NCBI GenBank assembly: GCA_916048095.2
Contig: OU696572.1
Location: forward strand, 6,699,954 to 6,763,953
Source: Sacculina carcini
Lineage: Eukaryota > Arthropoda > Thecostraca > Sacculinidae
DNA length: 64,000 bases
Direction of reading: 5' to 3'
A model generated the notes under the pieces. It saw only the letters and a program-made list of their open reading frames with translations. It was not told where the DNA came from and made no database searches. The first letter of the stretch is position 1. Each line of letters begins with the position of its first letter. Position numbers and translations under genes: made by a program. Positions 54,321 to 64,000 of this stretch are shown piece by piece.

Positions 54321-54562
54321 GTATGTGTCTCGCTGTTTGTCTTTCTGCTCGTGCGCGTGTTTGTGTTCGTCTGTATGTCCGTCTGTGTTTATAGTTGTGT
54401 GTGTCAGTCTGTGTGCGTGTGTATCCGTGTTTTAGTCTGTGTGCCCGTTTGTCTGTCTATCTGTGTCATTTTTGTATCTTTTTATTTGTATGTTTGTGTG
54501 CGTGCCTGCATATCAGTGACTTTTCGTGTGTTTCTTTTCATATGATGCCACATGGATATCAG
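54321..54562 (+). other. GFM1 intron (242 bp)
   Basis: GT-rich; starts GTATGT, ends TATCAG. Confidence 0.88.
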
Positions 54563-54767
54563 GCCACGTGGACTTCACGGTGGAGGTTGAGCGAGCGTTG
54601 CGCGTGCTCGACGGCGCCGTGCTAGTGTTGTGCGCAGTGGGCGGTGTTCAGTGTCAGACAATGACTGTCGACCGGCAGATGCGGCGCTACCATGTGCCGG
54701 CGCTGGCCTTCATCAACAAACTCGACCGGCTCGGCTCGGATCCGCTGCGTGTGCTGACCGATTTGAG
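54563..54767 (+). CDS. GFM1: Mitochondrial elongation factor G, exon with NKLD motif
   Basis: Begins within the Gly codon of DTPGHVDF and runs [39 protein letters not shown] and [12 protein letters not shown] (G4 NKLD). 205 bases, phase 1 to phase 2; donor GTGTGC at 54768. Codons are GC-rich compared with the flanks, as expected for a constrained host gene. No further exons were found to 64000, although most of the protein (rest of the G domain, domains II-V) should follow. Confidence 0.92.
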
Positions 54768-55488
54768 GTGTGCTGACAGACTCTTTTTCTCTCTCATACA
54801 TTCTGTCACTCGTATAGACACTGAAACTAGGCGTTGGTAGTGAATTGTGCGTCTTCGCCGCTTCAAGTCCGGGTGGGAGGCGCTGATTTGAATTTGGACA
54901 AGTGAATGTTTTTGTTACGGATTTAATTTGGTTGTGTGAAATTTGTATATGTATTTTTGATAATCAATTATCAATGATATAGGCGAGCTATATAAACTGG
55001 TAAGGCTTATGTGAAACATGTGTTTTTCATTAGAAATGTGTGCATTGTATGGGCGCCGATTGATTGGGGAGATAAGATAAGTTACGAAATTCTAGGCAAA
55101 CGTGCATGCTTTTCTTCTGGAAACATGGTATTTCAAAGGTGTATTTAATCGTTTTTGCTTCGACTTGATCGAACTGCTTCATTCAAAATTGCTACAAACA
55201 TCCACCCTCTGGGTGCGTTAATTTTTATTTATTAAAACCCATATTTTCAATGTAATTTTCTCCAAATGAGATGCTTAGCAGCACGGCGGATGCAAACACC
55301 GGCGCGGCTGATCAGCGAATGAAAGTATTACACACTGAAGGGTGAACGACTGTACAACGCAACTTGTGTCCAGTGACACACACACACACACACACACACA
55401 CATGCACACAGGCATACATACGATCTCACACACACTCATACACGCAGTGACGTCAGTGTGGATAGCCAACACACCGGCCGCTGCCATA
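54768..55488. other. Start of long GFM1 intron or gene end; unassigned
   Basis: No exon recognised. (CA)n at about 55375-55402. Confidence 0.4.
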
Positions 55489-55734
55489 TCTATCTATCTA
55501 TATAAAACAGATCCTCTGTCTGTGTGTGTGTCTCTGTCTGTCTGTCCCACCCTCCTTGGTCCATTTTTCTGCCAGCTACTACTCGGTAACCACTTGGTGT
55601 ACCCGCTAACAATTTATACCATCACGTGGAAAATTTTCTACTCTACACGATAGGCTAAATTTTAAATTTGAAAATCAAAACCGAAAAAAAGTTTTAGCGG
55701 TGTAAAGACAAAATGCCCTGAAAAATACAAAAAT

Positions 55735-55965
55735 TTTGGTCAATACTCTGCCATCTACTCCTCATAAACCAGCAATGGTATAACTATACAGATTATACCA
55801 CTATGTAGGTAATTTTGTGTTCTACAAGATTGGCTATAATTCATAAAAAATAAATATAAAATATGTTAAAATGACAAAATTTCAATCTACATTCACAATT
55901 TCATTTTAATTTCGGGCGACCGATTTTCTTTACCTTTTTCTCTATTTCTCAACAAATAATTATCG

Positions 55966-56054
<89 letters not shown>

Positions 56055-56560
56055 TATATCATCATTCTGGGAATTTTGTCTTCTACATCACGGTATAATT
56101 TTAAATTTTCCAGAATGTCTTAAAAAAGTTACGGCGGTGTGAAGTCAAAAGGACAACGTAAAAAAGACCAAATTAACACTGAAAAACGTGAATATTTTGT
56201 TCAATATTCTGCCATCTACTCCTCATAAACCAGCAATGGCACAGCTACAAAAATTATTCCATTGCGTAGAGAATGTTGTGTTCTACAAGATAGGCTATTA
56301 TGTATACCCAAAAATTGCACCCAAAATGTATGAAATTTTCAAAATTCCAATCTACGTCCAAAATTTCACTTGAACACCGTGCGACCAAAATTAATTAATT
56401 TTTTCTCTATTTTTAACTACTTGTAACTACTTGTCACACATCAAAATAAAGTATACCATCGTGCTGTAAATTTTGTTTCCTACAATACGGTATAATTTTT
56501 AATTTTCCAAAGTGTACCTAAAGGAAGTTATGGCGGTGTAAAGTTAAAATGATGTTTTGC
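55735..56560 (+). repeat. Direct repeat, units about 435-445 bp
   Basis: Segment TCTGCCATCTACTCCTCATA and its surroundings occur at about 55749 and 56208 with the same order of motifs (TTCTACAAGATNGGCTAT, GGCGACCGA/GTGCGACCAA, CGGTATAATTTT). Confidence 0.8.
55971..56052 (+). repeat. (AT)n microsatellite
   Basis: About 40 AT units between the two large direct repeats. Confidence 0.95.
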
Positions 56561-56760
56561 CAATTTGACAGCTATTATGCGCACTGGCGATTACACAGGA
56601 ATATACACTGATTTAATTTCACTGAAGCCCAATCACAATTAAGAATGCATCATATTAGCTCCAAACATGGATGGTGTGTTTTTATTGCGTACAGTTTGAT
56701 TAATGCTACACTATACTGAATAGAAATGATGTATTGTCCTCAATATTTACACATGAATTG

Positions 56761-58005
56761 TTCCGTGCGACGGGCGGGTAAAATGCTACTGGGAACAGAG
56801 TAAACTACTGAATTTAACTGTAATTTAATTGGTTTAATTTCAAGTTACATAAGCATAAGTTGCATACGCATATGGTTGCAATATCATATAATGCCAACTA
56901 CATGCATATGCTGCTTTAGTTGAAGCATTAACCTGTAATTATAGAGATGACAAAATGTCATTGTTTTGATAGTGTTATACTTCTGAATTACTACAGACGA
57001 AGGATGGGTGTGAATTTGAGCAGTGTTGAGGGAAAAAACTTCCTCAATAATTAAAACAAGAATTTACAAATTTAGATTTTTCTATTCGATAAGCTTTTTG
57101 CTTTTTGATGCATTATATTTTATTAATCGTTCCGCACGACGGGCGGGTTTAAATATGAGGCTGTTAGAGGAAAATATTTTGCCACATCTAAAATAGAAAC
57201 ATTCATATTTATACTTTTATATTGATTGAGACTTTATATGGGTTTACTTTTTCTTTTTTAATTTCTATTGTTTTTATTAATTTAGTATTTATTTTACTTC
57301 ATTAATAGTTCCGCACAACGGGCGGGTTTTAATGCTAGACGGTGATATGAAGTTTCAAATATATTTCGGAAACATTATGATGAACAAGTTTGGTCATTTT
57401 TCATTGTTTCGTGTCTGAGTTTTGAATTATTCAGAACGACGGGCAGGTTTAAATATGAGGCGGTTTAGGCAAACTATTTTGTCAAAATAATATACAAATA
57501 TAGAAATTTTTATTTTTTATGGGTATTACTCTTTTCTTTTTAAATTCATAATATTTTTTTCTTATGAATTGAATACAAATTTAATAGTATGAACTGTTTC
57601 GCACGACGGGCGGGTTTACATACTAGAATTGTCATTGTTTTGTACGTGCTAGTGTTATGAATTATTCCGCACGACGGGCAGGTTTATATATGAGGCAGAT
57701 TGAGGGATAATATTTTGTCAAAATTAAAATAAAAACAATTCAATTTAAACTTTTAAATTGATTAAGATTTGTAGGAGTTTTCCCTTTTTTGCAATATTTT
57801 TATTAATTAAATATGAATTTCATTTTATTAATTGTTCCTCACAATGGGCGGGTTTTAAGGCTAGGCGGGTTTTAGGCTTTTCTATTGGTTAATATTTTTA
57901 TGGGTTTACCTTTTTCTTTTTAAATTTGCATTCTTTTATTTTATTAATTGAATATTTATTTTACTTTATTAATTGTTCCGCACGACGGGCGGGCTTATAT
58001 GCTAG
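56761..58005 (+). repeat. Eight Helitron-terminus-like blocks
   Basis: Variants of TTCCGCACGACGGGCGGG start near 56761, 57130, 57309, 57430, 57596, 57664, 57833 and 57976. Four or five are followed within about 10 bases by CTAG or CTAC. Spacing is irregular (68-370 bp). Confidence 0.85.
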
Positions 58006-58019
58006 TATCCATATAAATA

Positions 58020-58180
58020 TATAACGAGCGGGGTCACTGGCCACAGATGAAATGTTTCTGAGAAGAAATGAGGGAGAAGGTTGCATGCTGGAATGCATAA
58101 CGGCGATTTTTTCAGCGAAGACGTGAGCAAAATCTGAGGCGGTGATTGTGCATGATGGCTGATGAGCTCAACCGGAATTA
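58020..58180 (+). pseudogene. Unrecognised coding-like fragment left of mariner
   Basis: Contains MMADELNRN. Its possible continuation lies right of the mariner (FKVDERKREDARCSLSLER, then FDLQEETAGRN and FQYEQERNRRQER, about 59498-59660). The composition is a charged coiled coil, as in nuclear DNA-binding or transposon-encoded proteins. Several frameshifts. Family not identified. Confidence 0.3.
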
Positions 58181-59495
58181 GAGGGGGGAACAAAAAGTTT
58201 TGACAACAGTAATAAAACCATATGAAAAAAGATAATAATTTATTTATTTTTTACAGACCTTCCACATATTCTCCTCCGTTATTTGCACACTTTTGCAAAC
58301 GTGAAATACACTTGGAAAACAATCTGTGAACTCTTGAACTGGTATACTTTTTATCTCTGAAATCACTCGTCTGGCAAGGTCTTGCTCCCTCTGAAACGTG
58401 ATCCCTGCAAGTTTTCTGTAAATTTTGGGAACAACCAGAAGTCGCTCGGGGCAAAGTCAGGACTGTATGGTGGATGGCTAATCAAACAAAGCTTGTCTGC
58501 TATAAACTGGCGAGTCATTGCGACAGTGTGACTGGGGGCATTGTCGTGGTGCAGGTGTACTTTTCCAGCGGCGAGACGTGCTGGCTCATTTTTCTTTACA
58601 TTTTTCACCAACGACTTCAGTACTACTTCTGAATAGAATGTTGCATTGACATTCTGTCCTTTTGGCTTGGAAATAACAGATATAAGACCAGTAGACGAGA
58701 AATACACAATTGACATTTGCTTCCTCGAGGGAAATCCACTCCTGACTACAGTGGGGCGTGTCTTCTTGCCCCAACCAAACCATGTTTTGTTTCTTATGTG
58801 GTACCTGGAAAAAATATAACCACTCTTCGTCACCCGTGGCTATATCTGTGCATCGTTTTTTACCGTTTGGACCAAATTCAGACATACTAGCGGAAGTACA
58901 CTGCACTTTTCTCAGTTTCTTTTCCTTGGTAAGAAGATGTGGAACCCATCGGGGACAGACCTTCCTCATCTTCAGGTTCTCGTGAATGATCGAATGAATG
59001 TTGTCATAAGATACACTGAGAGCATTCACTAATAAGAGAAATAGTTGTGTGTCGATCCTCTTCTATTATCTTCTTGACAGCACTAATGTTCTTCTCGGTC
59101 CGAGAGGTGGATGGACGTCCAGATCGAGGCTCATTTTCCAGGGATCGTTTCCCAGAGCTGAGTAATGATAGCCATCTTGCCACTGTTCTATACGAAGGGC
59201 AATAACCACTCAAAACTTTCCTCAAATCGGCATGAATTTGCATCGCCTCTTCATCGAGCTTCGACCTCATGAAAACAGAAAGGCCATTCAGTTTTGGACG
59301 GTGCTTCCATTTTAACTCAGAATACAAAACACACAACTTTCAAACCGCTGTCACAGCACTTCCACTGGCACACACCGCAGTACTTGCATTTTATTCAGAC
59401 CAAATGCACGTGACAATGTACCACACATCACCTCCGTGCAATGATTTGTTCTGTTTTTTTTTAGCCAGCTGCCAAAACTTTTTGATCGCCTCTCG
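58181..59495 (-). mobile_element. Mariner transposon, decayed
   Basis: 1,315 bp, flanked by TA (58179-58180, 59496-59497). Ends resemble GAGAGG...CAAAAAGTTTTG in inverted orientation. The length is normal for mariner. Confidence 0.9.
58251..59336 (-). pseudogene. Mariner transposase, frameshifted
   Basis: Four frames. The helix-turn-helix half is 59004-59336 (PSYRTVARWLSLLSSGKRSL, DEPRSGRPS-like). The middle is 58586-59029 (GDEEWLYFFQVPHKKQ, first Asp region). The catalytic end is 58363-58833 (HHDNAPSHTVAMTRQF and HPPYSPDFAPSDFWLFPK). The spacing between the second and third Asp is 33 residues by my count, against 34 in mariners, suggesting a lost codon. Confidence 0.9.
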
Positions 59496-59497
59496 TA

Positions 59498-59822
59498 GCT
59501 TTCAAGGTAGACGAGCGTAAGCGAGAAGATGCACGGTGCTCGCTCAGCTTGGAAAGGTAGAAGTTTGATTTACAAGAGGAAACAGCAGGGAGAAATAAGT
59601 CTCTGGCCTTGCGAAAATAGTTCCAATATGAACAAGAACGAAATCGACGTCAAGAGCGCTCAAGAGATCGGCATTCAGACTGCAAGTGCCGAAGTTGAAC
59701 AGACCACCAGGGAGGAGGTGGTGTGCTGAAACAGTGAGTACGTTGGAACAAGGGAAATATTTCATCAATAATATGAGAAAGAACTACATATATGATATCA
59801 GGGAGAGCCAGCGGAGGGAGAT
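59498..59822. other. Sequence between mariner and LTR-E
   Basis: Contains the right part of the coiled-coil-like fragment described at 58020; otherwise unassigned. Confidence 0.4.
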
Positions 59823-60118
59823 TGTAGTGTGACCTGTGACGTAACCTGCAGAATTCGCCTGATAATGCACAATATATTCTCGATACGAAACCCTAGACTA
59901 AAATGAACATACTGACCTAGATTCGACAACAAACCCGCCTTATATTAACTTACCGATTTCCCGCGAGGCACTTACCAAACAAGTACTCGAATCAGCCAAT
60001 AAGCGACAGAACACAACCACGACCAGGTTTAACCAAATATGGCCATAAGAGCTGAATCCCGTGAATGTTACATCTGTTGCGCGACCAATAAATAATACAC
60101 GAATATAAATGAAATAAC

Positions 60119-61342
60119 TAGGGCTGTCAAAAAAGTAACCTAAAAATCAGAAAAAAGTAACTTTATTTTCGAGAAAAAGTAACCTAAAAAAAGTAACCTA
60201 AAAATAACCTGAGTTTTAAAGTTATTATCACTTTTGTATCGTTTTATCACATGTTTATCACGCCTTTTCTGATTAGTGCGCTATGTGAAATATACGGTCT
60301 GTTTGTTGTTTGTTTGTGAACATATAAAGTAACCTAATAACCAATAAAAAGGTAACCTAAAAATAACCTCCTTCAAAAAAAGTCAATTTCTGTTTGCAGT
60401 TCTGAAGAAGGAAAATACACCAGTCCTTCTTTTTTATCATCTTTCCGAGTTGGTACTACTGTTCCACCCTCTCCGATCTGGTACCATTTTTACAACAAAA
60501 AACCAAAAGTGACTTAACATAATTTAGCTAACATCGAAAAAAGGAGCATAACCATCAACATATAATTTTAAGTGGAAAGTTCATACAAATGCGAAATACA
60601 CTAATTGCAAATGTAAATATTTTTAGTAATGGTCGCAATAATGTTCTTTGTATTTTTTCAATGGAACTTTTTATCAAATAGCACGTACTACAGTAGCGTA
60701 AACACTGCATGTGTGAATGCCCCCCGTCCTCCCATATGTCAAACGTGGGATAATGGCGCTATCTCACGCCCTGAAAATCACGTGCAAATTCCTGTTAAAG
60801 TAAATACGTACTGTCAAGTGCTAGAGTGCAGTATCTGGTATAGAGAGCTCACACGTCGTACTATACCACGCTCCAAACATCTCACGACACCCTCCGGTTC
60901 GTGGACATTTCCTAAAATGGAATTACATTATCCTGCGTACCCAAAAACGTATAAATATCGAGTAGCACGGATATTAAGATGAATATCAATTGCTAAATCC
61001 TAACAGCAGAAATGTTGACATTTCTTGATCTTCAGACCTTATATTCCATCTCTTTTACTATTTTATCCTCATATATACCGTTTTTGTGCCTCTTATCTGC
61101 AAAAAGTCACCAAACTTTGTGGTAAACTTACCTAATAACAAGATATATAACAAAAGGTAACCTGACGATAAAAAATTAACCTTAAAAGCAAAAAAGTAAC
61201 CTAACGATGAAAAAGTAACTTTTGGTAACCTAATAACTTTTTTAATAATTATCGTACACAACTTTTTCATGTAGTTTTAGGTAGCTTATGAAAAAGTGAC
61301 CTTTAGGTGAAAAAGTAACTTTATTAACTTTTGACAGCCCTA
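60119..61342 (+). mobile_element. Non-autonomous hAT-like element, copy 2 (complete)
   Basis: Ends TAGGGCTGTCAAAA and TTTTGACAGCCCTA; 8-bp duplication GAAATAAC at 60111-60118 and 61343-61350. Both subterminal zones are packed with AAGTAACCT/AAAAAGTAAC motifs. It sits inside the 3' LTR of element E. Confidence 0.93.
60629..60982 (+). CDS. Small ORF of the hAT-like element, copy 2 (unknown)
   Basis: 117 codons, counterpart of 2969-3337. Five residues shorter because of a 15-base in-frame deletion. No known domain. Confidence 0.35.
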   Translation: MVAIMFFVFFQWNFLSNSTYYSSVNTACVNAPRPPICQTWDNGAISRPENHVQIPVKVNTYCQVLECSIWYRELTRRTIPRSKHLTTPSGSWTFPKMELHYPAYPKTYKYRVARILR

Positions 61343-61452
61343 GAAATAACACATGATGCCAATGACGCCACTACATATCCCCGCACTTCCAAAAGTAGAC
61401 GTCACTATCAAACATAATCACGCAGCCGGGCCGGACGCCAGCGACGACGACC

Positions 61453-62558
61453 TCAAGCCGACGGCGTCAGCTCCTGTATAGGGGGTGCTGACGTCGCAGG
61501 CTTCTCACGCCGAGGAATCGCTAGCTCTGTGTTCACGTTCTCTGCAGGTTGTTCCGCCGACAGCTCAACGGTGGGCGTTGGCGGCCTTTCCGGTTGTGGA
61601 GTACCGGAACCAGCGAAATCTGCGGCGGTAGACCAGAGAAAGTCTTCCTCAGTCGGCTCGGTCTTCGCTTCCACCGGGTGTGCCGGATTCCTGACTGAGC
61701 CGTCGTCGGGACGAAACGATGGGTCTCGACGGGTTATTATCCGCGTCGGAGAGCTGAATCGCCTGTCGAATTTCGACATGTGCCCTGGTATTCGCACATG
61801 AACTGAATCTCCCGGTCGCAGTTGTACATTACGCACAACGTGGCGGCGATTTAAATTTCTGCTGCTTCTCCACGCGTGCTCGGACGTCGCCATATGGTGC
61901 CGCTCGTGAAGCTCGCGGAAGTATCGGTAGCGACAGTCGCATGGCGCGGCTATGCAGAAGAACTGACGGCGAACAGCCCGTACTGCAGTGGGGCGTGGCT
62001 CTGTAGGCGGCCAGCTGCTGGCGAATATGACCATGAAGTCGGCTCCCGCTGACGCTTTGCAACCACGACTTGAGGGTTTTGTTGAATCGTTCCACGGCGC
62101 CATTCCCCCTCGGACAGTATGCTACGGACCGCAGATGTTCGATTCCGCGGTGACGCACGAACTCTTGAAACTCACCGCTGGTGAATTGGCGGCCGTTGTC
62201 CGGTACAATTTGAGCGGGGTGGCCTTCGCGGGCAAACAGCCTTGAGGAATTCTGTGACGACACGTGTGTCCACCGATGAAATCAGGCAGACATCGGCCCA
62301 CTTGGAGCGGTAGTCCACCAGCGTGATTGCAAAACGGCAGTATTCTGGTGCTAGATCCATCGGCCCGACGACATCAATACCCTCCTTTTGCCATTGTTCG
62401 GTGGGTAACTCAACCGGTTTTAATGGAGCGGGGCGCGCTCGACCGCTGATAACCTTGTCCCTCGTCTGACACGAATAACATTGTTCAACGATACGGTGTA
62501 CATCGGCGTCCATACCTGGCCACCATGTCAAACTGCGCAGAAGTTGCTTGTTTCTCAC
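61453..62558 (-). pseudogene. LTR-E integrase
   Basis: 62172-62558 has the zinc-binding end (CYSCQTR) and first Asp (EGIDVVGPMDL). 61829-62263 has the second Asp (IVPDNGRQFTS) and Glu (GAVERFNKTLK). 61453-62103 has the C-terminal module (LRPGDSVHVRIPGH). Frame changes near 62230 and 61900. Order and spacing are normal for gypsy. Confidence 0.9.
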
Positions 62559-63319
62559 ACAGCCATCGTGTGACGAGTGGGCGCGCGCAAGATTCTCCTC
62601 GAAGACTGACGGGTATGACCAGCTGGTGGCCGGCCCTGATCACCAACTCGTCGTCGACGGATAATTCGTGACGTATGTGGAAATACGGCTTTACCACTGG
62701 ACTGCAACGCTTGGCTGTGCAGGGAAACCCGTTGACGATGTGGCTCCTGAGATTCTCCATTTCAGGGTGGCTGCGGCAAGCGTCACTGACGGCGGCTAGT
62801 CGTATACTCGGCCGGTCATCCAGCATGCCGATCACGTCGAAATCGGCGCACTCGTCCTCGTCGCGCTCGGACTCGGAGAAGGTCGGTGGCAACCGAGACA
62901 GAGCGTCAGCACCTGGGATTCTGTGATCTGGAATATGCTGCACACTGTAAGCATACGACATTAGACGCACCTGCCAACGAGCTACGCGAGCTCCGGCTCT
63001 CCCGCTAAATTGCGCCGATATAATTGACTTCAGCGCATTGTGGTCGGTACGAAGAACAAATTCACTCCCCTACAAGTACACTTTCCACTTTTCTACCGCC
63101 CGTACGGCGGCCAAGGTCTCTCGGTTCGGTGACGGAATACTTACGTTCGGCTGGCGATAATATCCGGCTCCAAAACGCCACCACCGACTCTCGGTCACCA
63201 TCGTCCAGCTGTGAAAGTATAGCGCGGGCGCCCTTGTCGCTACCGTCGGATGTAACGACCGTCTTCTTGGCCGGGTCAAAACGGCTGAGTGGCCCGGACG
63301 ATACAATAAGGGTATTCAC
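62485..63319 (-). pseudogene. LTR-E RNase H
   Basis: VVTSDGSDKGARAILSQL (first Asp) and YSVTEPRDL (Glu region) in 63062-63319. SYAVQHIPDHRIPGADALSR-type sequence (YSVQHIPDHRIPGADALSRL) in 62485-62970, the end of gypsy RNase H with its last Asp. A frameshift lies between, at about 63000-63060. Confidence 0.87.
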
Positions 63320-63340
63320 GTCGTTGAACGATCGATCGTG

Positions 63341-64000
63341 TTATGGCGTCCAGTCGAATGACACTCCCTTCAGCAGATACTGCAGAGGGCTCACGGCGGA
63401 CTGCGGCACGAATTGCGACAGCCAGCTGCGCAATCCTAAGAAACTGCTTAGTTCTATGGAGTCAGCGGGCGCCTGTGCGTCGCGGACGGCCCTGATGTGG
63501 TCGTCCGATGGAGACACGCCTCTGGAAGAAACTCTGAACCCGCAACAAATCAGCTCTGACCTGGCGATAGCTGATTTATCCAGGCTGAGCGTGACGTTGG
63601 CGGAGTTGAGGCGTCGCATGATCTTCCGCAGTTTCTGGTGGTGAATCTCGCGCGTCAGCCCGCATCACACGATGTCGTCCATATAATGAACACAGCCGTC
63701 TATTCCAGCCAGCAGATTGTCCAGCAGACGTTGAAACGCTGCGCCGGCCGATGCGAGACCGAAAGGTGCGCTTGTAGCGAAAAAAACCATCATGCTTTAT
63801 AAACGCAGTGATGGAACGATAATCGGGGTGGAGCGACATTTGGTAGTACGCAGAGCGTAGGTCAAGTTTGCTGAAAAACTTACCTTCCAATCGACTCATG
63901 AGCTCCTGAATGGTCGGCAGCGGGTTAATTTCCGTTATGATCTGGCTCTTCGGCCCTCGCAAGTCGACGCACAGTCTGATGCCGCCGGATTTCTTTTGAG
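63341..64000 (-). pseudogene. LTR-E reverse transcriptase (partial, at window edge)
   Basis: FFSKLDLRSAYYQMSLHP (motif A) and TAFIKHDGFFRYKR. The catalytic box HYMDDIV at about 63666-63686 lies in a different frame from its neighbours. Then VTLSLDKSAIARSELICCGF, FLGLRSWLSQFVP and the connection domain follow. At least two frameshifts. The N-terminal part, protease and gag lie beyond 64000. Confidence 0.9.

Larger units (their letters stand above)
55489..58005 (+). mobile_element. Helitron-like non-autonomous element with repeated 3' termini
   Basis: Begins TCTATCTATCTATATAAAAC and ends CTAG, with A before and T after, as Helitrons insert. The last 40 bases include the GC-rich terminal block TTCCGCACGACGGGCGGG. 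Seven more versions of that block occur upstream. Inside are a duplicated segment of about 435-445 bp and an (AT)n run. No Rep/helicase gene. Confidence 0.65.
59823..64000 (-). mobile_element. LTR retrotransposon E (Ty3/gypsy), runs off the window
   Basis: The 3' LTR spans 59823-61375, with TGTAGTG at one end and CACTACA at the other. It is about 320 bp once the hAT-like insertion (60119-61342) is removed. A purine tract (minus GTGCGGGGATA) abuts it at 61376. The minus strand encodes integrase, RNase H and reverse transcriptase up to the right edge. Confidence 0.9.

Noticed and set aside
59529..59729. Independent small gene of 66 codons
   Set aside because: Coiled-coil-like residues appear in a neighbouring frame and continue across the mariner insertion, so it is at best a decayed fragment.

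Overview
This is a stretch of animal nuclear DNA, almost certainly invertebrate and probably arthropod. The only host gene I can recognise is a spliced mitochondrial elongation factor G (GFM1) with standard GT-AG introns. Almost everything else is transposable elements and simple repeats. Degenerate CCTAA/TTAGG-type arrays (about 20.3-20.8 kb, with short runs near 17.85 and 33.1 kb) match the arthropod telomere motif. A 14-bp tandem repeat near 21.75 kb reminds me of decapod crustacean DNA, but that is memory only. There are no prokaryotic features.

Layout. 1-2835: 3' part of a Jockey/R1-type LINE, inserted in an inverted copy of a 1.2-kb non-autonomous hAT-like element (to 3934) whose intact sister lies at 60119-61342. 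3935-7818: mostly unassigned, with a tRNA-derived SINE, a 23-bp hairpin, a dispersed solo-LTR-like repeat and a tRNA-Trp 3' fragment carrying CCA. 7824-12922: LTR element A (minus). 12928-17660: an AT-rich repeat, then a decayed LINE split by LTR element B (minus). 17864-20303: element with 47-bp terminal inverted repeats; then telomere-like and minisatellite arrays. 21746-23745: CR1-like LINE (minus). 23954-29448: LINE endonuclease region split by the nearly intact LTR element C (plus). 30005-31640: 5' part of another LINE (minus). 32590-33640: an AT-rich repeat with a foldback element, then the edge of LTR element F. 35739-36580: LINE ORF1 with a PHD-like finger. 37400-40621: 5' part of the first LINE family. 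40760-41578: LINE 3' end. 41700-52050: a LINE carrying a Tc1/mariner-like element and LTR element D, which holds a hAT transposon, which holds a solo LTR. 53338-54767: three GFM1 exons. 55489-58005: Helitron-like element with repeated 3' termini. 58181-59495: mariner. 59823-64000: LTR element E (minus), its 3' LTR holding the hAT-like element.

How the parts fit. Target-site duplications and interrupted reading frames give an insertion order at several loci, up to four levels deep (LINE, then LTR-D, then hAT, then solo LTR). LTR elements A and C, plus the edge of F, share an unusual arrangement. The LTR is followed without spacer by AGCTATTTCGGC (one mismatch in F), which is complementary to the first 12 nt of tRNA-Phe rather than to any tRNA 3' end. 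In A and C the gag ATG follows four bases later. Element C also has a textbook -1 frameshift signal, and element A carries a perfect heat-shock element in each LTR. These are the best candidates for something undescribed here. Reading frames were judged by eye, so lesion counts and identities are approximate.
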